Below, piece after piece: positions 16,547 to 25,344 of a stretch of 64,000 nt of DNA (within the stretch, counting starts at the first letter, position 1; every line of letters starts with the position of its first letter). The DNA is from JACQAP01 sp035275265 (GTDB lineage: Bacteria > Pseudomonadota > Gammaproteobacteria > Burkholderiales > JACQAP01), in assembly GCA_035275265.1 (NCBI GenBank), contig DATENC010000026.1:124001-188000 (forward strand), read 5' to 3'. The notes under the pieces are model-generated. The model searched no databases and had not been told where the DNA came from. It saw nothing but the letters and a program-made list of their open reading frames with translations. The translations under genes and the position numbers were made by a program.

Positions 16547-18460
16547 TCAGTGCAGCGTGGCGTCGTCCTTCTCGCTCAAGGCCCGCACGAGCTCGTCGAC
16601 GTTCACCGGCTTCAGCAGATGCAGATCAAAACCCGCCTCTCGCGCCTTCGTCCTGTCCGCTTCCTGACCCCAGCCCGTGACTGCAATAATTCGAAATGCA
16701 CGTTTCGGCTTTAGCGCGTTCAGGCGTCGCGCCACTTCATAGCCATCGATGTCCGGCAAACCGACATCGAGCAATACCACATCGGGATGGAATTCGACCG
16801 CCATCTTGAGTGCCGCAGCCCCGTTATGCACGACGCATGTTTCGTGTCCCAGCGACTTCAGCAATAGACTCAACGTGGTTGTAACGTCGACATTGTCGTC
16901 CACCATGAGGACTCGCTTCGGCATGGACTGCGAGAGGGCGGTAGGTGGCGCGGCATGACTGCGTTGATCCCCCGACTGCCGTGACATCACCAGAAGCGGA
17001 ATTCGAAGGGTGAATTCGCTGCCCTTGTCCACGCCTTCGCTGTGAGCTTCGAGGGAACCACCGTGCATCTCAGCAAGCTTGCGAGAAAGCGCAAGGCCGA
17101 TGCCCAGCCCCCCTTGAGTCCGTTGGAGCGACTCGCGTCCTTGCACGAACATGTCGAAAATGCGCGACAGGAATTTAGCCTCGACCCCCCGCCCATTGTC
17201 ACGGACTCGCAAAACCGCCTGCCCCTCCTCCGCACGCGCCGTCACGGTAATCCTTCCGGCCTGCGGCGTATAGCGCGCAGCGTTGTTCAGAATGTTGGTA
17301 AGAATCTGCGTCAGGCGGTAGGCGTCGCCGCGGATAAGCAGCGCTTCCTGGGGCAAGTTGATTTCGAGGATGTGATGGGCGGATTCAATGCCGGGCGCGG
17401 CCGTCTCGACGGCGCGACGCACCACATCATTCATATCCACGGCGACGCGCTCGATGCTGAACATGCCCCGACTGATGCGCGAAATATCGATCATGTCATC
17501 GACGATGCGGGCAAGCTGAGCGCTCTGCCGATCGATCGTCTGACGCATCGCCTCATGCGCCGGGTCGCCGGCAGGTACCTTTGCCATCACCTCCACAGCA
17601 GCACGAATCGGCGCGAGCGGATTTCTCAACTCGTGTGCGAGCACCGCGATGAACTCGTTCACGTTTTTTGCAGCCAACTCGAGGCTTTGGATGTGACGCC
17701 GTTCCGAAAGGTCCTGCGTGACTTTTGCAAATCCTTGCAATTTTCCCGCCGAGTCGTGCAACGCGGTCAGGACTCCCCTCGCCCAGAAACGCTCGCCGTT
17801 CTTCTTGACGCGCCAACCTTCGTCCTCGGACCTGCCGGTGCGGCGCGCCGTTTCGAACTCCGCCCACGGTTTATGCGCCGCAATGTCCTCCGGAGTATAG
17901 AAGCACGAGAGATGCTTTCCAAGGATCTCGGCGCGTTTGTATCCCTTGATTCGTTCGGCACCCGCATTCCAGCTTGAAACGATCCCCTCGGGGTCGAGCA
18001 GGAAAATGGCATAGTCCACCACGCCCTCGACGAGCAACCTGAAACGCTCTTCGCTTTGACGCAGTTCTTCGTCATGCCGTTTCCGCTCGGTGAGATCGCG
18101 AGTGAATTTCGAGAAACCCTGGAGTTTGCCGCTTTCGTCCCGCAAGGCAGTGATCACCACGCTCGCCCAGAAAGTTGAGCCGTCCTTGCGCACACGCCAG
18201 CCTTCGTCTTCAAAGCGCCCTTGAGACGCGGCGAGCTTCAATTCTTGCGCGGGCCAATCCCTGTCGAGCGCTTCGCGCGGATAGAAGATGGAGAAATGGC
18301 GGCCGATGATCTCTTCGGGCTCGTAGCCCTTGATGAGCTTGGCGCCGAGATTCCACGTCATCACTCGACCGTCCGGGTGAAGCACGAAAACGGCATAGTC
18401 CTTCGCCTGCTCGACGAGCCGTTGATATATTTGGGGATCGACGTTTGCTTCAGTTGCCAT
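16547..18460 (-). CDS. Soluble hybrid histidine kinase with two PAS domains and a receiver
   Basis: A 637-residue protein with no membrane segment, so it reads a cytoplasmic signal. Order: PAS (about 15-130), PAS (140-265), HisKA with phospho-acceptor His near 276 (FIAVLAHELRNPLAPIRA), HATPase (NILNNAARYT, VRDNGRGVEA, GLGIGLALS) and a C-terminal receiver with Asp near 563 (VVLLDVGLPDIDGYE). Both PAS domains carry the GYxxxEIxGxHxSxFY pattern. No response regulator gene is adjacent, so the output partner is unknown. The gene lies 24 bases upstream of the lipase-like gene in the same direction. Confidence 0.92.
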   Translation of the reverse strand: MATEANVDPQIYQRLVEQAKDYAVFVLHPDGRVMTWNLGAKLIKGYEPEEIIGRHFSIFYPREALDRDWPAQELKLAASQGRFEDEGWRVRKDGSTFWASVVITALRDESGKLQGFSKFTRDLTERKRHDEELRQSEERFRLLVEGVVDYAIFLLDPEGIVSSWNAGAERIKGYKRAEILGKHLSCFYTPEDIAAHKPWAEFETARRTGRSEDEGWRVKKNGERFWARGVLTALHDSAGKLQGFAKVTQDLSERRHIQSLELAAKNVNEFIAVLAHELRNPLAPIRAAVEVMAKVPAGDPAHEAMRQTIDRQSAQLARIVDDMIDISRISRGMFSIERVAVDMNDVVRRAVETAAPGIESAHHILEINLPQEALLIRGDAYRLTQILTNILNNAARYTPQAGRITVTARAEEGQAVLRVRDNGRGVEAKFLSRIFDMFVQGRESLQRTQGGLGIGLALSRKLAEMHGGSLEAHSEGVDKGSEFTLRIPLLVMSRQSGDQRSHAAPPTALSQSMPKRVLMVDDNVDVTTTLSLLLKSLGHETCVVHNGAAALKMAVEFHPDVVLLDVGLPDIDGYEVARRLNALKPKRAFRIIAVTGWGQEADRTKAREAGFDLHLLKPVNVDELVRALSEKDDATLH

Positions 18461-18630
18461 AGCCTGTCACTTTGACGTCATACATCGATTCAGTCATGCG
18501 AGCCAACGAACCGCTCTCGTTCGCATCTCCAACTCTAAGTGTATGCACCACCCTTTGCTGGTGGGCGCAACCCTTATTCGGTCACATTCTACGACCTAAT
18601 GTCGCCAGATTGGTTTTTGGTGTTTAGGCT

Positions 18631-18656
18631 CCGGCTCCAAAGGCAACTGGAGCCGG
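18631..18656. other. Perfect hairpin between permease and kinase genes
   Basis: CCGGCTCCA (18631-18639) pairs perfectly with TGGAGCCGG (18648-18656) over an eight-base loop. It lies 58 bases past the stop of the permease (minus strand) and upstream of the kinase gene. No T-run follows on either strand, so it is a structured 3' end or weak terminator at best. The remainder of the 253-base gap shows nothing I recognise. Confidence 0.5.
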
Positions 18657-18713
18657 CCTTCGTTGCAGCGATAGGCTGCCGTTGAATCGCTAGGAAAAGC
18701 GAGGCGATCTGGG

Positions 18714-19973
18714 TCAGCGTAACAGGTCGTAGACTTGAAGGCCCAATAGCGCGACCGCCGAAACGGTGCTCGCGTAAGGCACCCAGGCCGGCACTGTGTA
18801 CACTCCGTGGGCGGGGGGGCCGGCCCGTTTCATGCGGGCCAGTGCGAGGCCGAGCAGCGCAAAGACGGCGAGAACTGCAAAACTAGTGACCTTTGCCAGA
18901 GTCACGAGGGGCAGCGCAAGGGCAAGAACGAGTACCCCGATCGAAACCAGTGCCGTGGCGAAGATCGGCGTGTGAGTGCGCGAGTTGACCTCACCGATTC
19001 CCTTCGGCAACCAGCCCTCGCGGCTCATCCCGTAAAGCATTCTGGCGGCCATGATGATCTGGATCAGAGCGCCATTTATCACGGCGAACAGACTGATCAA
19101 TGCCATGACTTTCGGACTGGTGCCCGTCGACCGTTCGAACATCAGCGCAAGCGGCGCGCGGCTCGCCGTCAACTCGTCCATCGGCACCGCAAGCACTGCA
19201 GCGAGCGATACCGCGAGATAGAGCAAAGTGGATATCGCGATCGCCAGCAGGATCGCACGCGGCATGCTACGAATCGGGTCCTTGACTTCCTCGGCCACGT
19301 TGGCCATGTCCTCGAAACCGATGAAGGCGTAAAAAGCGAGAAAGCCGCCGAGAAAGATGCCCTCCCAGGCTACCAGTTCGAAAGACGGAATCAGTTCGGG
19401 CAGCCGTTCGGGCAACGCACCGAAAGATGCCGACGCCACCGCAATGATGAGAATGAGCCCGCCGACCTCGATCACGGTCGCCACCGCCGCGGCAGCGACG
19501 GATTGCGCGATTCCCCAAGCTGCGAGCAATGCCAGCGCGACTACCACGGTGACAATGATCAACACATCCGGTAGCTCGATGAAGACCCGGAAGTAGCCGA
19601 CAAATCCCTTGGAGATCGTTGCAGCGGAAACCAGACCGGACAGGACTATCAGGAACCCGACCAGGATCGAGAGCCAGCGCACGCCGAATCCCTGCTGCGC
19701 ATACACCGCCGCGCCTCCTGCAAGCGGATGGCGCGAACACAACTCCATGTAGGTAAATGCCGACAACCCGGCGATCACCGCGGCCAACGTGAACGAGATC
19801 GGCGCGTACATGCCGGCGACGCCCGCCACCTTGCCTACCAGAACATAGATTCCCGCCCCAAGAATGGTCCCGAGTCCGTAGAAGGTGATGAGGGGAAGCG
19901 ACAGGGACCGACGCAGCGTCGCCTTTGGATCTTCACGGCCGATTGTCGTTTGCACTTCCTCGAGCCCTGGCAC
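18714..19973 (-). CDS. APC-family amino acid permease
   Basis: A 419-residue transporter with about 12 membrane segments. The first segment contains the substrate-binding GLGTILGAGIYVLVG motif of the amino acid-polyamine-cation superfamily, followed by SAFTYMELCSRHPLAGGAAVYAQQGFG. The substrate cannot be read from sequence. The start is a GTG at 19973 preceded by an excellent ribosome site, AAGGAGGAG, six bases upstream, which decides the start. Confidence 0.9.
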   Translation of the reverse strand: MPGLEEVQTTIGREDPKATLRRSLSLPLITFYGLGTILGAGIYVLVGKVAGVAGMYAPISFTLAAVIAGLSAFTYMELCSRHPLAGGAAVYAQQGFGVRWLSILVGFLIVLSGLVSAATISKGFVGYFRVFIELPDVLIIVTVVVALALLAAWGIAQSVAAAAVATVIEVGGLILIIAVASASFGALPERLPELIPSFELVAWEGIFLGGFLAFYAFIGFEDMANVAEEVKDPIRSMPRAILLAIAISTLLYLAVSLAAVLAVPMDELTASRAPLALMFERSTGTSPKVMALISLFAVINGALIQIIMAARMLYGMSREGWLPKGIGEVNSRTHTPIFATALVSIGVLVLALALPLVTLAKVTSFAVLAVFALLGLALARMKRAGPPAHGVYTVPAWVPYASTVSAVALLGLQVYDLLR

Positions 19974-20048
19974 TATTTCTCCTCCTTGAATTCTCGGATG
20001 GAACGGCTACGCAGAATTACCCGCGCTTGCGCGATGGCGTACGCAGTT

Positions 20049-20486
20049 TCACTGCGCCTCCTGAATCGAGGCGACTGAACTTTTTGCAAATACCTGGACC
20101 CCCTCCGGCACAACCACCCATGGACAAGCCGAGCGTGTCCAGGCGTGGCGTTCTATCTTGAACCAGGCTCGATCGTCGAACGTCCCACCGGCGATGGCAC
20201 GGACCCCGGGAAAGACCTCGGCGGTATGAGCGACCGTAGTCCCGCACCGGGAGCAGAACTCTATGCGCAACCACCGGCTGCTTTCGTCCGAGCGATGCTC
20301 GAAGGTTTTCGGCACTCCAGCCCTGAACTCGACATCCTTTTCCCTGAAGTAAACGATGACGGCAAAGGCACTTCCGGTGCGGCGCTGGCAGAACGTGCAA
20401 TGACATACCGTGGTTCGCACAGGTTGTGCCGTGGTCCGATACCGGACCGCTCCGCAAAGACACCCGCCTTCATGAATTTCAGACAT
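20049..20486 (-). CDS. GFA (CENP-V/GFA) domain zinc protein
   Basis: A 145-residue protein with the GFA zinc ligands: GGCLCGAVRY, CHCTFCQRRTGS and FCSRCGTTV. The family was named for glutathione-dependent formaldehyde activation, but that activity is doubtful for most members, so no substrate is assigned. It is divergent from the amidase gene and 75 bases upstream of the permease in the same direction. Confidence 0.88.
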   Translation of the reverse strand: MSEIHEGGCLCGAVRYRTTAQPVRTTVCHCTFCQRRTGSAFAVIVYFREKDVEFRAGVPKTFEHRSDESSRWLRIEFCSRCGTTVAHTAEVFPGVRAIAGGTFDDRAWFKIERHAWTRSACPWVVVPEGVQVFAKSSVASIQEAQ

Positions 20487-20619
20487 CCCTCTCTCCAGTA
20501 TGGAGCAAAGAATAGAAGAAGCTCGGGCACATTGCTAGCTTTAGGGCTTCCTCTCTACCGCCTTGAGTAACCTAGTAGACGCGTGGTACGGTGCAGTCCA
20601 GATTCCAAGAAGGATGAAC

Positions 20620-22056
20620 ATGTCCGACCCTGCACTAGCATTTGAATCAATCGCCAGCTTGTCTGGCCGCATCGGTAGCGGCCAGCTCAGCCCAGTAAAG
20701 ATTGTCGAGGAACTCCTCGGCAGGATCGACAAGCTCGACGGGCGGTTGCATTCGTTTATCCAGGTCATGCCGGAACAGGCGTTGGCGCAAGCCCGGGCTG
20801 CCGAAATCGCAATGAAAAGCGGCGTGAACCTGGGACCCCTTCACGGCATTCCGTATGCCGCGAAGGATCTGTTCGACGTGAAGGGCGTACCGACAACCGC
20901 CGGCACGCATCTTCTGGCGAATAACGTCGCCAAGGACGACAGCACGGTGGTCCGCAAGCTTGCCAAGGCAGGGATGGTTCTGCTGGGCAAGACCCATACG
21001 GTGCAGTTCGCGTACGGCGCTGTGGGGATCAATCACGATCACGGTACGCCGCACAACCCATGGCATAAGATCCCGCACGCGCCGGGCGGGTCTTCGAGCG
21101 GCAGCGCTGTGGCGGTAGCATCCGGCCTGGTGCCGTTTGCGCTTGGCACCGACACGGGTGGATCGGTTCGCGTGCCCGCGGCGTTGTGCGGAATCGTGGG
21201 ATTGAAAACGACGGTGGGAAGAATCAGTCGCGCCGGGGTGTATCCGCTGTGCTGGACGCTCGACAGCGTGGGGCCGATCACCAGATCGGTCGAAGACGCG
21301 GCGCTCGTCTATCAGGCGATGCAGGGAGCCGATGCGCGCGACGAGTCCACTGCGGGCGTAGCATCGCACGATACGTTGCGGGGATTGAAGGATGGCGTAA
21401 AAGGCCTGCAGATTGCATTCGGCGAAACAACCTTCTTCGATGACCTGGATCCCGAAGTAGAAAAGGCCGTCCGCGAAGCGGGAAAGGTATTCAGCTCGCT
21501 CGGTGCACACCTTTCGGGCATCGAAGTGCCCGAGGCAGCGGCGGCGTGGGCAGAAAAGAACCGCGCCCTGCTGATTCCCGCCGAGGGCTGCGTGGCGAAC
21601 GGCGATCTGCTCGACAAACACCTCGATCAGCTCGATCCAGTGATCGGACCACGCATGCTCACTGGGCGCAAGCTATCCGCCCCCGACTACTTCATCCTGC
21701 TGCGACGCTATGCTGAATTGCGTGAGCAGGTCCAGGCAACCCTGAGTGAAGTCGATGCCCTGATTGTCCCCACCACGATGGTGCCTGCCCTGTCGCTCGC
21801 AGCGATCGACGCCAGCCCCGAAGCCTATCTCGACCACAACATGAGATATCACCGTAACACCGGCATCGGAAACATCCTCAACTTCTGCGGCGTCTCCGTG
21901 CCCTGTGGCATCACGTCCGGGGGCCTCCCGATCGGCCTGATGATTTATGCGAGGCCGTTCCGTGAGGATTTGGCGTTGCGGGTTGCCTATGCTTACGAGC
22001 AGGCGACGGAGTGGCATCAAAGGCATCCCCCCCCTCTCCCTAGCCCCTCTCCGTAG
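20620..22056 (+). CDS. Amidase-signature family hydrolase
   Basis: A 478-residue amidase with the Ser-cisSer-Lys triad: Lys in IPYAAKDLFDV, the serine-rich GGSSSGSAVAVASG and the nucleophile in GTDTGGSVRVPAALCG. I choose the ATG at 20620 because AGAAGG (20608-20613) lies six bases before it; the ATG at 20614 directly abuts that site. The enzyme could act on an amide, a carbamate or a glutamyl amide; it is not part of a gatCAB cluster. The C-terminal residues PPPLPSPSP and the stop come from the repeat at 22028-22102. Confidence 0.85.
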   Translation: MSDPALAFESIASLSGRIGSGQLSPVKIVEELLGRIDKLDGRLHSFIQVMPEQALAQARAAEIAMKSGVNLGPLHGIPYAAKDLFDVKGVPTTAGTHLLANNVAKDDSTVVRKLAKAGMVLLGKTHTVQFAYGAVGINHDHGTPHNPWHKIPHAPGGSSSGSAVAVASGLVPFALGTDTGGSVRVPAALCGIVGLKTTVGRISRAGVYPLCWTLDSVGPITRSVEDAALVYQAMQGADARDESTAGVASHDTLRGLKDGVKGLQIAFGETTFFDDLDPEVEKAVREAGKVFSSLGAHLSGIEVPEAAAAWAEKNRALLIPAEGCVANGDLLDKHLDQLDPVIGPRMLTGRKLSAPDYFILLRRYAELREQVQATLSEVDALIVPTTMVPALSLAAIDASPEAYLDHNMRYHRNTGIGNILNFCGVSVPCGITSGGLPIGLMIYARPFREDLALRVAYAYEQATEWHQRHPPPLPSPSP

Positions 22057-22102
22057 CCCTCCACCCCTCCGGGTACGTGTGTCCCGCCAGGGGAGAGGGA
22101 AT
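22028..22102. repeat. Dispersed 60-75-bp repeat, copy 2 (inverted)
   Basis: The reverse complement of this 75-base stretch matches 15627-15687 almost base for base, apart from a T/C change, one C in a run, and a 14-base insertion CGGAGAGGGGCTA near one end that duplicates an internal segment. It overlaps the amidase 3' end. The rest of the gap to 22224 shows no gene. Confidence 0.8.
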
Positions 22103-22224
22103 TCTGCAGCAAACACCATGCTGCAATCTGTTCCCTCGTTCCTTTGTTTCGGATTCAAGGCGCGAGAAGGACGGCGTGCCGGCAGGAGATATTTCATTTG
22201 GCAATGTCGCTGTACGCCTGACAT

Positions 22225-22854
22225 TCAGTAGCTGATAACCGCTACCTTCCGCACGAACGCACGATTTCCAATTTCGGTAAGAATGAAATGCGCGACATCG
22301 GATCGCGAAATCTTCGGAAGTCCGTGCAGTTCAAGGCGTTCACCCACGCGGTACGCGCCGGTCATCGGCCCTTCCGTCAGAAGCACCGGATAGACGAAAG
22401 TCCAGTCAAGGTTGCTACTCCGCACCCCGTCCTCCGCGGCTTTCTTGTCGGCGAAAATATCGCTCAGCAAAACGCGGTACATGATTCTGGGAATCAACGG
22501 CGCATCGCGACGAGACTCCCCGACCCCCAGTGCGGACACCACGATGAGACGACGGATACCGGCACACTCCATCGAGGACACGATTGCCCGCACGCTCCGT
22601 TCGATCAAGTGATCCGACTTGAAACTGCTCCGGCGTCCCAGGGCGCTGATCACCACGTCTTGGCCCCTCATGGCCTCGACAATTTTGGGCGTGTCTCGGG
22701 TTGTGTCTCCGATGACGACGCGCAGGTACTTTTCGTTCCTTGGCAGTGCCCCAGGGTTACGCACAAATGCGGTGACGGCATGGCCTTGGCTCAGGGCCTG
22801 TTTCACTACCTGCTGTCCGGTAGCACCGGTTGCGCCAAAAACAAGGATGTTCAT
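22225..22854 (-). CDS. NAD(P)-binding atypical SDR (NmrA-like)
   Basis: A 209-residue Rossmann protein with the GATGATG nucleotide loop at the N-terminus (MNILVFGATGATGQQVVKQAL) and the VVSALGVGESRRDAPLIPR segment common in flavin-reductase/NmrA-like atypical short-chain dehydrogenases. The YxxxK pair of classical SDRs is absent. It begins three bases after the VWA gene stop, so it is probably the last gene of the long urt-ami-ure operon. Its job there is unknown; a redox or nucleotide-sensing role is only a guess. Confidence 0.75.
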   Translation of the reverse strand: MNILVFGATGATGQQVVKQALSQGHAVTAFVRNPGALPRNEKYLRVVIGDTTRDTPKIVEAMRGQDVVISALGRRSSFKSDHLIERSVRAIVSSMECAGIRRLIVVSALGVGESRRDAPLIPRIMYRVLLSDIFADKKAAEDGVRSSNLDWTFVYPVLLTEGPMTGAYRVGERLELHGLPKISRSDVAHFILTEIGNRAFVRKVAVISY

Positions 22855-22857
22855 GTC

Positions 22858-25158
22858 CTAGTTCGTCACCCGCATGTACAGCATCGGCAGTTTCTCCGGG
22901 AGGCGCCGGATGTGATCCACCACCATGTAGTTGCGCTGGCCGAAGATGCGCGAAACATAGCGGTCCGCTTTCGGATCGAGGCTCATGCAGTAGGTGAAGA
23001 TGCCGTGGCGGGCGTTGTCCTCCACCGCCTTCTTGGCGTCGAACATCAGGTATTGCGAGTCGTGCACATCGATGTCGGAGGGTTCGCCGTCGGTGACCAG
23101 CAGGATAAGTTTCTTGTGCGCGCGGCGGTCCTGCAGGAAAGTGCCTGCGTGGCGTAACGCGGTCCCCATGCGCGTGGAGAGCTGGCCGGTCATGCCTGCC
23201 AGGCGCGCCTTCGACAATTCGCTGTAATGGCGGTCGAAATCCTTGAAGCGGTAGTAGCCCACATCGTGCCGGCCGTTCGATGAGAACCCGTGAATTGCAA
23301 AGCTGTCGCCGATGCGCGCCATCGCGTCGGCAAGAAGCACCGTGGCTTCGCGCGCCAGCTTCAGCACTGTCGTATCGGCGTTTGCGACCTTGTCATTGGT
23401 CGACTGCGACAGATCCAGCAGGACCAATACCGAGAGGTCGCGCAGCTGCCTGCCGAGGATCGCATGCACCCGCGGATCGGGCGGCACGCCGGCGCGCAGA
23501 TCTATCGTGGCGTTGATGCAAGCGTCCAGATCCAGTCTGTCGCCGTCCAATCTTTTCCTCAGGCGCACCGGACGCTGTACCTGCACCGCCTTCACCAGCA
23601 CCTTTACCCGGTTCACCAGGTCTTCGTTCCGATCGAGGATGTCTGCGATATCGTGCGCATTGCCTTCCTCGGCCGGTTTTTCCAGCAGCGTGCACCAGGC
23701 CGGCCGCTCCCGGCCGATCAAATAATCCCACTCGTCGTAGCGCATCGGCGGCGATAACGGTTCTTCGTGAAGCTGCTCGTCGTGCTTCGACGGTGCGGTG
23801 AGCTTGACGGCCTCCTCCTGGTCCGGCAGCGGCTCGGGTTCTTCCTCTTCTTCGCGTTCGGGGCCTTTTTCACCGCCGGCGAGCCGCGCACTCTGCATCA
23901 CTAGATCGTCTTCATCCGGCGAGGACTCGCCCATGTCGCCGAAGTCCCACACCCCCTGATTGTCGTCGCGGTACGCCGGCTCGACCACATACGTCTTGAA
24001 ATTGAACTGCACACGCATCTGGCCCATGTCATTGCCAAGCAGGCCACCCAGGGCACGGCTGATCGCCTGATCCTCCCAGTAGGAACGTTGCTCGAAAAAC
24101 AGCTTCCGGCCTTTGCTCACCCACGGGTCGTCGTCGGTAAACTCCTCGTCGATCAACGCACGCGCAAGACGCGCCATCAATGAAGCCGAGGTCACGGCAC
24201 CGCCCGACTGCGCAATGTGAAATGTCTTCCACAATCTCCGCAGTCCGGGGAACTGGCGGATTGCGAGTTGCTCCACACGCGCGTCCTCGATCAGAGAGAC
24301 CAACGCGACCTGCAATGGCTTGAGGCTGCCAAGCGGAAAGCGTTGCAGGGTAAAGACAACATGCGCTGCGGCGTGCGCAGCCGCCGCGCGGTAGAGGGCC
24401 AGACCCGACTGACCCGCAAAGCCGCGATAGGATTGCGGCAGACGGATGGTGAGCCCGTCGATGGTCGAACGCCGCCCGGCATTCGCACCCTTGGTGCGTA
24501 TGACCGGCCGCAGCTTGATCTTGCGCCCCCAAAGTGCGCGCAGGTAAAGCGACATGCGCCGCTCCACGTCGGCGAACACGGTATGGTCGCCCTCGGCCCG
24601 AAGTAGCGCTCTGCCTTCTTCGCTGTCGAGCTGAAAGTAGCGAGCCTGCGCATTGGGATCGCGCATGTGCGACTGCACTCCGAGCAGCGCCCAGCGGCGC
24701 AGTCCATCGAAGCTGAGCTGCTCCAGCAGACCGTCGAGGCGATGGAGGATCGGCGCAATGCCGGCCGGTGCAATCTCGGCCAGCTCGCACAGGAAATCCA
24801 GATAAGCCGCGAACAGCGCGCTGTCTCCGAGGCGGCGCGCGGCGACAATGCCGGAGGAGAAGACCAACTCGCCGGTGCGCGCGTCGGTACGGGCGTATAC
24901 CGTCAGCGCGACATCAATTGTACGAAACGCGATAGTCTCCCCGACCTGGCGTGCTATCGCGGGCGTTTCTCGAAGATAGGCCAGCACCACGCTCCAGCCC
25001 AACCCAGCTGTCGCGATTTCGCGCGCACCCTCGAGATATCGAGTCAGGCCGCCGGGCGTGAAGGAACGCGATGCCTCCAGCCAGGTGGACTGCACCATCT
25101 CGCGTGCGTGCGGCCCGAGCGCTTTCAGCAGATCTTCGTACTCATCCAGCTTCGCCAT
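22858..25158 (-). CDS. CbbO/NorD-type VWA protein, partner of the AAA+ ATPase
   Basis: A 766-residue protein with a C-terminal von Willebrand A domain. The MIDAS motif DLSQS lies near residue 580 (VLVLLDLSQSTND), with LVTDGEPSDIDVHD later. An acidic linker (EREEEEEPEPLPDQEE) separates a long helical N-terminal half, as in CbbO and NorD; the length favours CbbO. Such proteins recruit a MoxR-type AAA+ ATPase to a target: RuBisCO for CbbQO, nitric oxide reductase for NorQD. Neither target is in this window. The gene is downstream of cbbQ, itself after ureD, so the target may be the urease encoded upstream. Confidence 0.85.
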   Translation of the reverse strand: MAKLDEYEDLLKALGPHAREMVQSTWLEASRSFTPGGLTRYLEGAREIATAGLGWSVVLAYLRETPAIARQVGETIAFRTIDVALTVYARTDARTGELVFSSGIVAARRLGDSALFAAYLDFLCELAEIAPAGIAPILHRLDGLLEQLSFDGLRRWALLGVQSHMRDPNAQARYFQLDSEEGRALLRAEGDHTVFADVERRMSLYLRALWGRKIKLRPVIRTKGANAGRRSTIDGLTIRLPQSYRGFAGQSGLALYRAAAAHAAAHVVFTLQRFPLGSLKPLQVALVSLIEDARVEQLAIRQFPGLRRLWKTFHIAQSGGAVTSASLMARLARALIDEEFTDDDPWVSKGRKLFFEQRSYWEDQAISRALGGLLGNDMGQMRVQFNFKTYVVEPAYRDDNQGVWDFGDMGESSPDEDDLVMQSARLAGGEKGPEREEEEEPEPLPDQEEAVKLTAPSKHDEQLHEEPLSPPMRYDEWDYLIGRERPAWCTLLEKPAEEGNAHDIADILDRNEDLVNRVKVLVKAVQVQRPVRLRKRLDGDRLDLDACINATIDLRAGVPPDPRVHAILGRQLRDLSVLVLLDLSQSTNDKVANADTTVLKLAREATVLLADAMARIGDSFAIHGFSSNGRHDVGYYRFKDFDRHYSELSKARLAGMTGQLSTRMGTALRHAGTFLQDRRAHKKLILLVTDGEPSDIDVHDSQYLMFDAKKAVEDNARHGIFTYCMSLDPKADRYVSRIFGQRNYMVVDHIRRLPEKLPMLYMRVTN

Positions 25159-25174
25159 ACTTCACTCTACATAC

Positions 25175-25326
25175 TGAACAGGAGCAAACGGAGACCACAG
25201 AGGAAATGCACGAAGGAATGAATGGAAGAATTCTGAATGTGCTTTGCAGATGAGTGTCCATTTCCGAAGCTGGTGTAGCCAATCCTTTCCTAGATCCTCT
25301 CGGTGTTCTCCGTTTCCTCCTGTTCA
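25175..25326. repeat. Inverted repeat between the AAA+ and VWA genes
   Basis: The arms TGAACAGGAG-n-AAACGGAGA (25175 onward) and its complement TCTCCGTTTCCTCCTGTTCA (ending 25326) match over about 30 bases with a few changes and are roughly 90 bases apart. The GGAGA/CACAGAGGA wording resembles short intergenic repeats widespread in environmental proteobacteria. The element fills the only long gap between two genes that normally sit back to back. Confidence 0.7.
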
Positions 25327-25344
25327 GGATCGTGATTCAAATCC

